Positions 1 to 8,404 are shown, numbered from the stretch's first letter. The stretch: DNA of 64,000 nucleotides from Tuberibacillus calidus DSM 17572 (GCF_000430685.1 NZ_AUMM01000016.1:1-64000); one strand, 5' to 3'. Translations and numbers: made by a program. Notes: a model not told the origin generated them from the letters alone.

Positions 1-390
1 CTCGAAACCATTCCGGGATTAGGCCCGGTGAGTTGCGCCGGTATTCTCGCCGAAATTGGCGACATTGAACGCTTTGAGAACCAAGCCGCAATCGCCAAAT
101 TTGCAGGATTGTTTTGGCCGCGTCACCAATCGGGTGACTATGAGGCGGATGACAAAATGCTTGCGCGTACAGGCAATCGTTATCTCCGGTATTACCTGGT
201 TGAGGCTGCCAATCTGGTCCGGCGACACGAACCTGAATACCGCGCCTTTTACCAAAAGAAGTATCGTGAAGTGCAGAAGCACTCACACAAACGCGCCCTC
301 GTCTTAACGGCAAGAAAACTGGTGCGCCTGATCGATGCGCTGCTCCGCAACGGTCAAATTTATGCGCCGAAAAAGAAGGTGACGCGATGA
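1..390 (+). CDS. IS110-family transposase, C-terminal part (cut by window edge)
   Basis: The frame is open from base 1, so the gene begins outside the window and only the last 129 residues are seen. The visible part opens with the helix-hairpin-helix sequence LETIPGLGPVSCAG and continues with SGDY and GNRYLRYYLVEAAN, both typical of the C-terminal Transposase_20 domain of IS110/IS116/IS902 elements. The N-terminal DEDD RuvC-like catalytic domain would lie upstream of base 1. It ends in a basic tail (PKKKVTR). Whether the element is intact cannot be judged from here. Confidence 0.85.
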   Translation, partial: LETIPGLGPVSCAGILAEIGDIERFENQAAIAKFAGLFWPRHQSGDYEADDKMLARTGNRYLRYYLVEAANLVRRHEPEYRAFYQKKYREVQKHSHKRALVLTARKLVRLIDALLRNGQIYAPKKKVTR

Positions 391-579
391 GGTAACCTTC
401 ATCGATAACCTTGGTCTCGTTTACTTCCAGTTATTTACAATATACTGGAGGTTTGGTTTAGTGCACCCTTTTTTATGACATATGGCCAAAAGAATTTCCA
501 ATTCACTTGTTTTTAACTCTTGACATCACACCGTAGGACTTTTGGTAGATTTTATGGTTTTTAGATCATATGCAGTTTT

Positions 580-640
580 TGTGCGACTTAATCGGAACAA
601 GTCGCATTTTTTTGTCGGTACATGTCGGACATGTGCGACA
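580..640. repeat. Dyad-rich TGTCG/GCGAC repeat region
   Basis: An 8-bp perfect hairpin (TGCGACTT 582-589, AAGTCGCA 599-606) is followed by seven Ts and could terminate transcription. It runs straight into a 28-bp imperfect dyad at 613-640 that starts TGTCGGTACATG and ends ACATGTGCGACA. The TGTCGC/GCGACT words recur in the tandem repeats at 17,651-17,740 in the opposite orientation. This may be a binding site for a transposase or replication protein, or an operator for the gene at 781. The remaining sequence between 391 and 780 shows no gene. Confidence 0.5.
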
Positions 641-719
641 GGGGGGAGGGCAAAGAAGCAAGTCGTTATGGTGCTGTCAATCTCTAATGTGTCCAACCTG
701 GTTCGACGTTTTATACCTA

Positions 720-734
720 TTGACCCACGGTCAA
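720..734. promoter_or_regulatory. Perfect dyad upstream of primase-like gene
   Basis: TTGACC and GGTCAA flank a 3-base spacer 47 bases before the next start codon. The arms are perfect inverted repeats, as expected for a small dimeric repressor site, but no repressor can be assigned. The start at 781 has GGGGGT eight or so bases upstream as ribosome binding site. Confidence 0.3.
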
Positions 735-780
735 AATTATTATCCTCGTATTGTAAAGACAATATTGGGGGTAATAAAGA

Positions 781-2001
781 ATGAAAAGTATAGACGAAAT
801 TTTTGAACCAAAAGGAACACCGAAACAATTGCTTAAACAAAAAATAGTCCGATTGAATAAAGGCAAACGCGAATTGCGAATGCAGGGGTTTAGGGGGAAA
901 GAGTTCGCAATTGAAGTATATAAACTGAAGAGAAGAGAGGATCAGATATTAGAGACAGGGGTTTTGGTATCATATCGAAAGGCAAACAAGGTAGTGAAAG
1001 AGATCATTCATCAACATTTGTTGGAAACAGGGAAAATCCATAATTTCGTTAAACGGACATTGGATTCAAGATTACACGATTTGAATATCACAACTCAGCA
1101 ATTTGAACAGTTTGCGTTACAAAACAACCTGTTTGGCAGAATTTATGCCAATATTCCTGGCGAAGAAAACATATTTTTTCCATGTCAATTGGTGTCGAAA
1201 AATGTAGCATGGATTTCAAAAGATCAAAAAGGCGTTTATCGGTATTTCACCAAGCGGCCAAATGGACGGACGATTGGATTCAATATTTTTGATTTTATTG
1301 AAACAGTGGAAGGGATAGGGATTGGAACGCATGTTGCTGACAGCTTTATCAAAGCTCGTCAAGAACTGGCCAAACTGTTTCATATCCTGGAACTTCACGA
1401 TGAATGGAGTCTCCAGGAGAATCAAAAGTATGAATATAATTTAGATTTGCTTCAGGATGGGATAGCTCGAATAAAACAGAGACAACCGATACTTTATGAT
1501 TATACAAAAGGCTTTGTTCCGCTGTTGATTTTGCTAAACTCTTGGGGGAAGGAGCATATTTATCCAAAGTTTCGTTGCAACGGAGAAGCGGTTTTCTTTG
1601 TTTCTTCCACTGAGCTTAAGAATAGGTTGGGGGATCTTTATGAGAGGTCTACGATAACAAGAGCAATCAATATGTTGGCTTTAATCGGTCTCCTCATCAA
1701 AATCCCGCACACAGAACTTTCGGATGAACTTTGGGAGATTGCAAAAGGGATTCATGGAGGGAGAAAAGGGCATAAGTTCATCAATTTTTACCAAATTCCA
1801 CGGTATACAGATAACATTTTGGCGGAAGCGGAACAGGTCGTCACAAATCTTCTTCAACATGGAATGAGCAACGTCGGCAAAATTACGAAAGAAAAAATTG
1901 AAACGTTTTTTGGCAAAGAATATGCCTTGAGAGTTTTCCCTCCAACAAGAAACATTGAAGATCCGCCAAAAGCAGATAATTTTGACGACATTCCTTTTTA
2001 A
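781..2001 (+). CDS. Putative replication/primase-like protein
   Basis: A 406-residue protein with no sure family. Residues about 125-215 (EENIFFPC through YRYFT, GFNIFDFIETVEGI and ARQELAKLFHI) follow the layout of CHC2-type primase zinc-finger domains, in which a short fold is followed by a [DI]-[IF]DF-hydrophobic-EG helix. Most of the zinc cysteines are missing, so the resemblance is structural at best. Residues about 275-310 (ELKNRLGDLYERSTITRAINMLALIGLLIK) look like a winged helix. The ATG follows a GGGGGT ribosome binding site. It is followed at once by a run of hairpins (2011-2233), which would fit a replication protein next to its origin. The function is inferred and uncertain; a plasmid or integrative-element origin is the best guess. 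Confidence 0.5.
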   Translation: MKSIDEIFEPKGTPKQLLKQKIVRLNKGKRELRMQGFRGKEFAIEVYKLKRREDQILETGVLVSYRKANKVVKEIIHQHLLETGKIHNFVKRTLDSRLHDLNITTQQFEQFALQNNLFGRIYANIPGEENIFFPCQLVSKNVAWISKDQKGVYRYFTKRPNGRTIGFNIFDFIETVEGIGIGTHVADSFIKARQELAKLFHILELHDEWSLQENQKYEYNLDLLQDGIARIKQRQPILYDYTKGFVPLLILLNSWGKEHIYPKFRCNGEAVFFVSSTELKNRLGDLYERSTITRAINMLALIGLLIKIPHTELSDELWEIAKGIHGGRKGHKFINFYQIPRYTDNILAEAEQVVTNLLQHGMSNVGKITKEKIETFFGKEYALRVFPPTRNIEDPPKADNFDDIPF

Positions 2002-2010
2002 GCGGGGCAA

Positions 2011-2233
2011 AAAAAGCTTCGCTTTTTAATTTTGCTATAGCAAAATCACTTTAGTGATTTACCGTGATAAAGTCGATTGTCAACAAGTTGTTATTCACTT
2101 TGGAAATTGAATAATTCCAAAAAGCAAGATCGTTTTGGTCTTATAGTTCATAGTCACCCTTTGGGTGACTACGGCGTTCGTAAGGAACGCCCAACTTATG
2201 GGTATTGCATTGCAATCAGGCTTCGAAGAAGCC
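2011..2233. other. Array of eight short perfect hairpins
   Basis: Eight perfect inverted repeats lie within 223 bases: AAAAAGC/GCTTTTT (2011-2027), ATTTTGC/GCAAAAT (2029-2046), AAATCACT/AGTGATTT (2043-2060), TTTGGAA/TTCCAAA (2099-2121), TAGTCACCC/GGGTGACTA (2151-2171), GGCGTTC/GAACGCC (2173-2191), ATTGCA/TGCAAT (2204-2216) and GGCTTC/GAAGCC (2219-2233). Loops are 1 to 9 bases. The first could terminate the gene before it; the rest have no T-tract. The array could be a single-stranded origin or a folded RNA. Bases 2234-2428 hold nothing recognisable. Confidence 0.75.
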
Positions 2234-2428
2234 GAACTTGGAGATAATGTTTTTTCAACAATAATGAATATTCTTGGGGATTTTGCAAACATAATAAAGT
2301 CTATTATTTGTGTTTGACGAGAAGATGGTGCGGGCAAGTCCCTGAATATCGGTGTTGATCTGTCCTGTTTCTCGAAAGAGATAGGGGGCATTTTTATTAA
2401 TTGATTTGGTATAGTTTTGCAAAATGAT

Positions 2429-2962
2429 TTATGAAAAAAGAGATTTTAATCCCTCATCTTCCAGCAACTCTTCAATGTCCGCGAAATCGTAGACGCCCAA
2501 TTCGATGCAACCCAAAACAATCTGATCCCTTAGATCGCAATCGGAAAAGGTATACCCAGCTTTCGCCAACAGTTCATGTGTTTGTTTCAAGTCGCATCTG
2601 AAAAGAATGGCAATACGCAAAATAACCTCTTTCGAAGGTCTTTCATATTTATCGTTGAGCAGTTTTGACCAGTATTGGCGGGTGATTTGAGCCTGTCCAA
2701 AAAACGCCTCATTGTAATGGAACCGTCCCTTATCAGCGGCTAATTTTCGTATATATTTGCCCAGGGATAAGGTGTTCTGTGCAGTCCTGAGTCTTGATTG
2801 GATGGCACTTAATTGATAACTGCTCAAACTGTGCCCAAATACAGTTGTGCCCTCAGTTTGGTTTTCATAGATTGCAGAATATTTCTTGTTTTTCTGAAGA
2901 AAATCATCGGAAAAGGCTAGTTCTTTGATTTTTTGTTTCAGATTAGCGTCTAATTTACCCAT
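2429..2962 (-). CDS. XRE-like helix-turn-helix protein
   Basis: A 177-residue protein when started at the ATG at 2962, which has GGAGG at the right distance; the longer frame to 3022 lacks such a site. The N-terminal half is charged and predicted helical. Residues about 85-150 (ITRQYWSKLLNDKYERPSKEVILRIAILFRCDLKQTHELLAKAGYTFS) match the later helices of Cro/C1-type domains, including the conserved 'ARIL...A.L' helix and the final 'LL.kAGY' turn. It ends with a short acidic segment. It is probably a DNA-binding regulator of this accessory region and lies opposite the hairpin array. Confidence 0.6.
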   Translation of the reverse strand: MGKLDANLKQKIKELAFSDDFLQKNKKYSAIYENQTEGTTVFGHSLSSYQLSAIQSRLRTAQNTLSLGKYIRKLAADKGRFHYNEAFFGQAQITRQYWSKLLNDKYERPSKEVILRIAILFRCDLKQTHELLAKAGYTFSDCDLRDQIVLGCIELGVYDFADIEELLEDEGLKSLFS

Positions 2963-3116
2963 CTGTTGCCTCCTCTTATGTTGCCTGTCAGGCGACAATT
3001 TCCTTCTATTTAATATATACAATGAATCCAGAGACAGGCAAAACAGGGGGAGGGCTGAACAAGCAATTTCAACGTGAAGCCCTGTTTAAATCTCAAATCG
3101 AAAGGAACGTGAGTGC

Positions 3117-3677
3117 ATGTTGAATGAACTTCGAAGTCTGGTGTCAGATATTCAATTTGCAGAAACGGAATTGAAAAGATTAACAAGGGAGAATCAGAAA
3201 ACAGGTGAAGGGATGATAGAGCAGGTATTTGAAATCGCCAAAAACGTCCTGACATTTGAACCCATTTTTAAAAAGGCGTCAATGTTCGGGACGCGAATGG
3301 AGCAAAGGGAATATTTTTACCGATCGGACGGAGAATTGCTAAAGGGGTTTTTGATCAATTCCTCACTTGAATATTCGGGCAATGCCAATGGTGAAGAAAC
3401 AGAGGAATTCAACGAGTTGTTTTTGACGGAAGACAGGAAACTCATATGTTTTTACACTGTCCATAAATATCCAGATTCTCGAAAACATTCGATGCAACAT
3501 GAAGTAACTCGATTTGAAGCCCATTTTGATGATGAGGAAATATACTATGGCTCGGTCATAAGGAGCTTGTCGAAAATGCTGAAAAGCAGGTATCAAGAGT
3601 TGATGACGAGGAAAGAGCTTATGCTTGAACGGTTAAAGGATTTGGATTCAGTACGGATTGATGTGGAGGAATTTTAG
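3117..3677 (+). CDS. Hypothetical protein
   Basis: This 186-residue protein is not recognised. It has charged, coiled-coil-like helices at both ends (residues about 5-30 and 145-180) and a middle part rich in beta-type residues and acidic patches. No signal peptide, membrane segment or catalytic motif is visible. AAAGGA stands about 9 bases before the ATG. The next gene begins 50 bases downstream in the same direction, so the two may be co-transcribed. Confidence 0.6.
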   Translation: MLNELRSLVSDIQFAETELKRLTRENQKTGEGMIEQVFEIAKNVLTFEPIFKKASMFGTRMEQREYFYRSDGELLKGFLINSSLEYSGNANGEETEEFNELFLTEDRKLICFYTVHKYPDSRKHSMQHEVTRFEAHFDDEEIYYGSVIRSLSKMLKSRYQELMTRKELMLERLKDLDSVRIDVEEF

Positions 3678-3726
3678 GTTCATTACCAACCGAAGTATAG
3701 CGGCGGAGGTGGTGAGGAATTTATTC

Positions 3727-4086
3727 ATGAAAGATTTTAAAACATTGACATTGTACCAAAAAGCGATTGCCTTGGAAGACGAAATCGACGAGATCGTAAA
3801 AAATTTCCCGCAAGACGAAAAGTATCGGTTGGTGGATCAGCTCATACGATGTGTCACGAGCATCGGTGCAAACATCGCTGAATCGAATGGCGGGCAGTAT
3901 GCAGGGCGTGAGCGGTACCATTTGGGGATCGCATTCGGATCGGCTAACGAGACCCGCTATTGGATTGAAAGGGCTTTCAGAAAGGGCTACATTGATAAAC
4001 AAACGTTTGAGCGGCTGGATGAAAAAGCCCAGGAACTTCGCCGAATTATGGTCGGGATGTTCAAGCGGCTGAATCAGTCGGCGTAA
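3727..4086 (+). CDS. Four-helix bundle protein (23S rRNA IVP / S23-like family)
   Basis: A 119-residue protein of the family first described from intervening sequences in bacterial 23S rRNA. Conserved signatures are LYQKAIAL near the N-terminus, LVDQLIRCVTSIGANIAES at residues about 37-56, and the ending in long amphipathic helices. Members form homopentamers; their cellular role is unsettled. The ATG at 3727 is preferred because homologues start just before this point and GTGAGG lies about nine bases upstream; the longer frame to 3658 has no counterpart in the family. A GCACCC/GGGTGC hairpin follows. Confidence 0.85.
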   Translation: MKDFKTLTLYQKAIALEDEIDEIVKNFPQDEKYRLVDQLIRCVTSIGANIAESNGGQYAGRERYHLGIAFGSANETRYWIERAFRKGYIDKQTFERLDEKAQELRRIMVGMFKRLNQSA

Positions 4087-4102
4087 TTCCTTTGAACTAT
4101 AA

Positions 4103-4118
4103 GCACCCTTTTGGGTGC
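4103..4118. terminator. Hairpin after four-helix bundle gene
   Basis: GCACCC and GGGTGC flank a TTTT loop. No T-tract follows, so its strength as a terminator is doubtful. In style it resembles the GTCACCC/GGGTGAC hairpin at 2151-2171. Confidence 0.4.
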
Positions 4119-4217
4119 GATTCTACATATGTGAAATACCCCCAATACTGCTCCTTTCCTCACAACAGTCAAAATCCCTTTTTGCAATTTGGAGGAAATG
4201 CTGTATCACAATTACAA

Positions 4218-4246
4218 TTGACAAGCGATGTGTGCATATATAGTAT
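4218..4246 (+). promoter_or_regulatory. Sigma-A type promoter of the chemoreceptor gene
   Basis: TTGACA (4218-4223), a 17-base spacer and TAGTAT (4241-4246) make a near-consensus promoter 112 bases before the start at 4358. No other promoter candidate of this quality is seen in the gap. Confidence 0.7.
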
Positions 4247-4357
4247 GATTGTAGTAATTTCCTATGGTTTAGATAAGAATCGATATGATACGACATTTGA
4301 AATGGGGAATAAAGAACTACAACAAAGGGCTTATATTTGGAGGGGAGAGGAATTATA

Positions 4358-6097
4358 ATGGGCATTTTTATCAAAAAAACAAAAACGTGGAAGGAATATA
4401 TGAGCTTTTCTCATTCAACAGACATATCTCAGATTGAAGAACGAGCCAAAGAGAAATTAATGTTTTTGAGCATCAATCAAGACACGTTAAATCATGTTAG
4501 GGAATCCGCTCGAATTCTAAATCCATATAAAGCTGAGATTATACATCAATTTTACGAAAAACTCCAGTCTGTTGATCATTTGAAGCAAATTATCCTTGAA
4601 CATTCCACTATAGATCGACTGCGACAAACAATGGAGAGGTACTTAGACCAGTTTCTTCATGCAGATATCAATCATGAATACATTATGACAAGAATCGTAA
4701 TCGGTCAAGTCCATAGCCGTATTCATTTGACGGCAGAACATTTCATTTCTGCTCATCATTTGTTAATCCATCTCATGACATCAATCCTGATGGAAAAGTT
4801 GTACCAAAATCCCCACCAAATGATGCAGATGGTTCTTGCCGTACAAAAACTAGCGGCCTATGATCAACAACTTATCGTTGAAGTGTACATGGAAGAAACC
4901 TTGAAATCTTTCTTATTTGGTGTTTCAGATTTACTTAACCATACGACCCGATTAGACACAACGAAACAATTGATTATGTCGATGGACAAGCAGATGGAGG
5001 AAAGTTATAGTGTGACGGCGGCTACAGAACAGATGAGTGCTTCGATTCAAGAAGTTGCCAATCATGCTGTAAGAGTAGCTGAAGGAACCGATGAAGCAGT
5101 GCGATCCGCTGATCAAAGTAAAGTGGAGATCGATGAAGCTTTGGATGATATTAGTCGGGTTGGAGATGTCTATTATCAAGTAGTCGAACAAGTCAACCAA
5201 CTCGACAATGAAATTGGACATATTCAACAAGTCGTTAAAATCATAAAGGAAATTGCAGATCAAACCAATTTGCTTGCTTTAAATGCAAGCATCGAAGCGG
5301 CTCGTGCTGGTGAGCAAGGAAGGGGTTTTTCTGTTGTTGCGTCAGAGGTTCGAAAATTAGCCGAACATACAAAGGAACAAATCAATCAGATTACTTCAAA
5401 TATGAACTCTTTGCGTCATGTATCCGCCAAGGTCATTCAACAGATAAAGCAAACGGGCGAACTTGTTGGAAAGACTGTAGCGGGTGCACAGCATGCCAGG
5501 GAAGTGATCGCACAGATTGTTTCAACGATGAAAGAGATTAGCCATTCTACATCTCAAATTGCGGCAATGACCGAAGAACAGTCTGCTGTGATTACGGAGA
5601 TTACAGAACGAAATTCTGTTATTCACGATCATAGTATTCACACCCGAGAAGTCGCAAAAGAAACTGCAAAGATTATCTACGATTTGAGTATCAAAATGGA
5701 TGAATATCGAAATTCCTTCTTTGGAATTAATGTAAAACTCAATTCGAATGATTTGGTTCGGGTAGCCAAAACAGACCATCTTATTTGGAAGTGGAAAATC
5801 TATAACATGTTGTTAGGAATTCAAACAATCGATTCAAATCAAGTTATTTCCTATGAGGCTTGCAGGCTTGGCAAATGGTATTACGGAGATTTGCCTCCAT
5901 TTGTAAAAGAAAATTCTGCATATCAGGAATTAGAAGAGCCTCATAAGCTAGTTCATCATTACGCAAAAATAGCAGTAGAGAATTATGAGAGAGGAAATAT
6001 TCATGGTGCTGAAGAAGCCTTAAATCAACTTGAACAAGCTTCAGATCAAGTGATTCATCTGCTATCGAAATTAGAAGATAATCTCTCAAAAAAATAA
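4358..6097 (+). CDS. Soluble globin-coupled chemoreceptor with CZB domain
   Basis: A 579-residue cytosolic methyl-accepting chemotaxis protein. Residues about 10-175 are a HemAT-type sensor globin, with the proximal-histidine segment [11 protein letters not shown] signalling domain follows, with the hairpin tip [20 protein letters not shown] and a coiled coil. The C-terminus has the complete zinc-binding CZB pattern: H in HLIW, C in CRLGKW, and the pair in HKLVH. No membrane segment is present. The globin is expected to sense oxygen or another haem ligand and the CZB domain zinc or hypochlorous acid, both acting on CheA/CheW, which are not encoded here. The ATG at 4358 follows GGGGAGAGG; the TTG at 4337 does not have a site. 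Confidence 0.9.
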   Translation: MGIFIKKTKTWKEYMSFSHSTDISQIEERAKEKLMFLSINQDTLNHVRESARILNPYKAEIIHQFYEKLQSVDHLKQIILEHSTIDRLRQTMERYLDQFLHADINHEYIMTRIVIGQVHSRIHLTAEHFISAHHLLIHLMTSILMEKLYQNPHQMMQMVLAVQKLAAYDQQLIVEVYMEETLKSFLFGVSDLLNHTTRLDTTKQLIMSMDKQMEESYSVTAATEQMSASIQEVANHAVRVAEGTDEAVRSADQSKVEIDEALDDISRVGDVYYQVVEQVNQLDNEIGHIQQVVKIIKEIADQTNLLALNASIEAARAGEQGRGFSVVASEVRKLAEHTKEQINQITSNMNSLRHVSAKVIQQIKQTGELVGKTVAGAQHAREVIAQIVSTMKEISHSTSQIAAMTEEQSAVITEITERNSVIHDHSIHTREVAKETAKIIYDLSIKMDEYRNSFFGINVKLNSNDLVRVAKTDHLIWKWKIYNMLLGIQTIDSNQVISYEACRLGKWYYGDLPPFVKENSAYQELEEPHKLVHHYAKIAVENYERGNIHGAEEALNQLEQASDQVIHLLSKLEDNLSKK

Positions 6098-6141
6098 CCC
6101 GAAACCATACATTAGATGCGGGAAAATAAAGTCAATCATTT

Positions 6142-6197
6142 AACAAACGAGAATCCCCTTTTTCTTAAAATGGGAAGGTTCTCGTTTGTTTGTTTTT
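6142..6197 (+). terminator. Rho-independent terminator of chemoreceptor gene
   Basis: A 12-bp perfect stem, AACAAACGAGAA (6142-6153) with TTCTCGTTTGTT (6179-6190), is followed by TGTTTTT. Confidence 0.85.
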
Positions 6198-6270
6198 GCA
6201 TGCAAATGAAATTTTTTGCAGAATTGAAAATCTGTTAACTTAACAATAAAATAAGAGTGAAAGGAGAGGG

Positions 6271-6840
6271 GTGGATTTGGATATTTTAAGATTAACAGAA
6301 AATATAATCACCCAAGCTTTTGAAGAACAAAACGCACTTCTTTTACAAAAAGAAAAAACCTTCTTGCTATACTCCTATGCGATGGTGATGGCTGAGACAT
6401 ATCCTCAGATAGAATATATAAAGCCAACAAATGTACAGCTCAGAGTAGATCCAGACTTCATGTATGAGGAGAACTATGTTTTATCCCTTAAGAAAATGCT
6501 GACTTACATAGAACGGATCCTACAGCAACAACTGGATTTGATTGAAGCCAAACTGCTTTTTGACTCTTGGTTTTACGGTTCTACTGATGCTGGGAGTTTG
6601 CAATATGTCTATCATGAATCAGAGCTGGTCAATATTTCGGAGGCGGCTGATTACCTCAGTGTTTCCCGCACTATTATTTACAAAAATATCGAACGTGGCC
6701 TAGAGACGGTCGGGGAAAAGTACAATCAGAAAATTCCACGCTTTATGCTTGGGGCATGGAAAAAACCAGAAGTTGCTTTCCAACTACAATGGGTTGCTCA
6801 ATTGAAAAGAGCAAGGGAACAGACAATTGACCAGCCTTGA
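6271..6840 (+). CDS. HTH protein (MerR/excisionase-like DNA-binding domain)
   Basis: A 189-residue protein. Residues about 117-150 (LVNISEAADYLSVSRTIIYKNIERGLETVG) form the helix-turn-helix and wing typical of excisionase/MerR-like domains; the N-terminal 110 residues are helical and unassigned. GTG start with AAGGAG four bases before it. It overlaps the next small gene by 14 bases and lies just upstream of the repeat array and the tyrosine recombinase. A role as directionality factor or regulator of that recombinase is reasonable but inferred. Confidence 0.65.
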   Translation: MDLDILRLTENIITQAFEEQNALLLQKEKTFLLYSYAMVMAETYPQIEYIKPTNVQLRVDPDFMYEENYVLSLKKMLTYIERILQQQLDLIEAKLLFDSWFYGSTDAGSLQYVYHESELVNISEAADYLSVSRTIIYKNIERGLETVGEKYNQKIPRFMLGAWKKPEVAFQLQWVAQLKRAREQTIDQP

Positions 6841-7021
6841 CGATGTTTATAAGCAAATTGCCGAATTTGAGAAAAAATTCAGAGGTTCATTCTATACCCT
6901 ATTTTCCAATATGACCGAGCAAGAAATGGATGCACACCCTGAAGCAGTCGATATCCACGATTGGCGTGAACTGGAAAAGGAGAAACAGGAGCTTCTTGGC
7001 AGGTTAAGGGATGAGCGATGA
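6827..7021 (+). CDS. Small acidic protein coupled to the HTH gene
   Basis: A 64-residue, highly charged, helical protein with a TTG start inside the end of the preceding gene. The 14-base overlap suggests translational coupling. No family is recognised. The pair resembles a regulator plus small partner, but there is no direct evidence for a toxin-antitoxin pair. Confidence 0.5.
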   Translation: MTSLDDVYKQIAEFEKKFRGSFYTLFSNMTEQEMDAHPEAVDIHDWRELEKEKQELLGRLRDER

Positions 7022-7070
7022 GGGGAGTCTGTATTTTGTGCATTCCATTACTAAAAATGGCGTAATTAAG

Positions 7071-7256
7071 TTATGTGGCGAGATTTTTCGTTCTTAAATG
7101 CCCCTAAATTATTAAGGTGAACGGGAAAATGATCTTTACTCTCCACATAATCAATAATTATGTAGTCAAGTTATTTGTCAGGTTCGATATGGCCAAAATT
7201 TGGGCTAATACTTGAAAAGACGAGAAATGTCCAATACAATTATTTTAATCACATAA
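7071..7256. promoter_or_regulatory. Candidate recombination (resolution) site array
   Basis: Five copies of a TTATGTGG-like word lie in the 350 bases between the small acidic gene and the recombinase start: TTATGTGG 7071-7078, CCACATAA 7143-7150 (inverted), TTATGTAG 7158-7165, TTATTTGT 7171-7178 and CACATAA 7250-7256 (inverted). Two of them form an inverted pair, ACATAAT and ATTATGT, with a 5-base centre. That is the layout of a tyrosine recombinase core with flanking accessory repeats, as in the internal resolution site of Tn4430. The assignment is inferred. Confidence 0.45.
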
Positions 7257-7261
7257 CCATT

Positions 7262-7341
7262 AAAAAAGTGCTTTTTCATGTGGATGATGTTTCAGCTTAA
7301 AAAAAAAGCGGAACGTTGCCCATTTGAAACAGCACTTTTTT
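7262..7341 (+). promoter_or_regulatory. Structured leader with terminator-like hairpin before recombinase gene
   Basis: Outer arms AAAAAAGTGCT (7262-7272) and AGCACTTTTTT (7331-7341) enclose about 58 bases and end in a T-run about 30 bases before the recombinase start. The right half (TTTCA, a poly-A run, CGG, GTTG, GCACTTTTT, TCTGGCAA) matches the leader before tnsA at 8296-8404 in the same order. The two leaders are evidently duplicates. Premature termination relieved by some factor is a likely mode of control. Confidence 0.55.
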
Positions 7342-7370
7342 TGTTGTCTGGCAAAGAAGGGGAGAGGAAT

Positions 7371-8258
7371 TTGTACCTGGATCAATTTCGCGAAGAATTG
7401 ACGCGGGAAGGAAAGAGTTCGCTAACAGTGGAAGCGTATTTGACAGACATTAGGCAATTTCAATCTTGGCTTAAGGATACATTGGGATACGAGAGCGACA
7501 CCATTACGGAAACCGATGTGCGAGAGTACCGACAACATCTGAACTTGCACAAAAAACTCAAACCGACAAGCATTAATCGGAAACTGAAAAGCATTGTTTT
7601 GTTTCAGCGTTTTTTGGTGAATACAGGTGTTTGTAAAGAGGAAATTCAATTGAACAAAGTGTTAATGAAACATACCACTGAGCTAGATCGGGAAATTAAA
7701 GTCGTTGAAAAAACAGATTTGTATCGGTTGAAAAGAACGATTGAAGCGGAAAACAACAAACGAGATATTTGCATTTACTACTTACTTTTTGGAACGGGAA
7801 TCAGATGTTCGGAGTTAGTGAATATCGAACTGGATGACATTGTTCTGACAGAACGTAACGGCAAGAACAATTACAGCTATATCCTCATTCGCAACGGCAA
7901 AGGGAACAAGTCGCGAAAAGTGAACCTGAATGCCGCAACGGTGAATGCGGTTAAGGAATATTTAAATGTGCGTCCACACACGGATTCGAACAAACTGCTC
8001 ATTGGACAGCGGGGGCCTCTTACGCGATTGGCAATAAACAAAATCCTGGACAAATACAGCAGGAAAGCCCAATTGTCCGAGAAAATAAATCCCCATGCGG
8101 CTCGCCACACTTTTTGTTCCCAATTGATCAAAAGCGGCGTTGATCCAAAGACGGTTTGCCTCTTGACAGGGCATAGTTCCGTCGATCTTGTATATCGATT
8201 CTACGTCAATTCCAGTGCGGAAGATAAGCAAAGAGCGGTTGACGGGTTGCAAATCTGA
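7371..8258 (+). CDS. Tyrosine recombinase (XerC/D-like), putative resolvase
   Basis: A 295-residue integrase with the N-terminal SAM-like core-binding domain (residues about 1-95) and a complete catalytic domain: Arg145 in GTGIRCSEL, Lys177 in GKGNK, His242 and Arg245 in HAARH, His268 in GHSS and Tyr278 in RFYV. The TTG at 7371 has the strong site GGGGAGAGG and gives the usual Xer N-terminus; an in-frame ATG at 7278 lies inside the structured leader and has no site. It is followed by tnsA in the same direction. Housekeeping Xer proteins do not usually sit in a tns operon, so a role in resolving transposition cointegrates is inferred. Confidence 0.85.
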   Translation: MYLDQFREELTREGKSSLTVEAYLTDIRQFQSWLKDTLGYESDTITETDVREYRQHLNLHKKLKPTSINRKLKSIVLFQRFLVNTGVCKEEIQLNKVLMKHTTELDREIKVVEKTDLYRLKRTIEAENNKRDICIYYLLFGTGIRCSELVNIELDDIVLTERNGKNNYSYILIRNGKGNKSRKVNLNAATVNAVKEYLNVRPHTDSNKLLIGQRGPLTRLAINKILDKYSRKAQLSEKINPHAARHTFCSQLIKSGVDPKTVCLLTGHSSVDLVYRFYVNSSAEDKQRAVDGLQI

Positions 8259-8295
8259 TTCCCTGAAACCATACAATCTTACCTTATTTAAAGTG

Positions 8296-8380
8296 AAAGT
8301 GCCATGAGTTGTTGCAGGCACAGTGCCGTTTCAAAAAAACGGATGCTGTTGTCTAAATGCGAACTCATGGCACTTTTTCT
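8296..8380 (+). terminator. Structured leader / attenuator-like hairpin before tnsA
   Basis: A 15-bp perfect stem, AAAGTGCCATGAGTT (8296-8310) with AACTCATGGCACTTT (8362-8376), runs into TTTTTCTTTT. Inside the 51-base loop are two more perfect small hairpins, GGCAC/GTGCC and CCGTTT/AAACGG. The structure ends 25 bases before the GTG of tnsA, so it would act both as terminator of the recombinase gene and as attenuator for tnsABCD. A 31-codon frame beginning at the ATG at 8304 runs through it and stops in the tnsA ribosome binding site. Confidence 0.7.
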
Positions 8381-8404
8381 TTTCTGGCAATGGAGGTGAA
8401 GCAA

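Noticed and set aside
2029-2046. tRNA-like or attC-like element in the hairpin array
   Set aside because: No cloverleaf, CCA end or R''/R' core sites are present.
6827-7021. Toxin-antitoxin pair with the HTH gene at 6271
   Set aside because: The order and overlap would fit, but neither protein has a known toxin or antitoxin domain, and the position suggests a link with the recombinase.
7278-7370. N-terminal extension of the tyrosine recombinase to the ATG at 7278
   Set aside because: It lies in the structured leader that is duplicated before tnsA, has no ribosome binding site, and adds residues that Xer proteins lack. The TTG at 7371 has a strong site.
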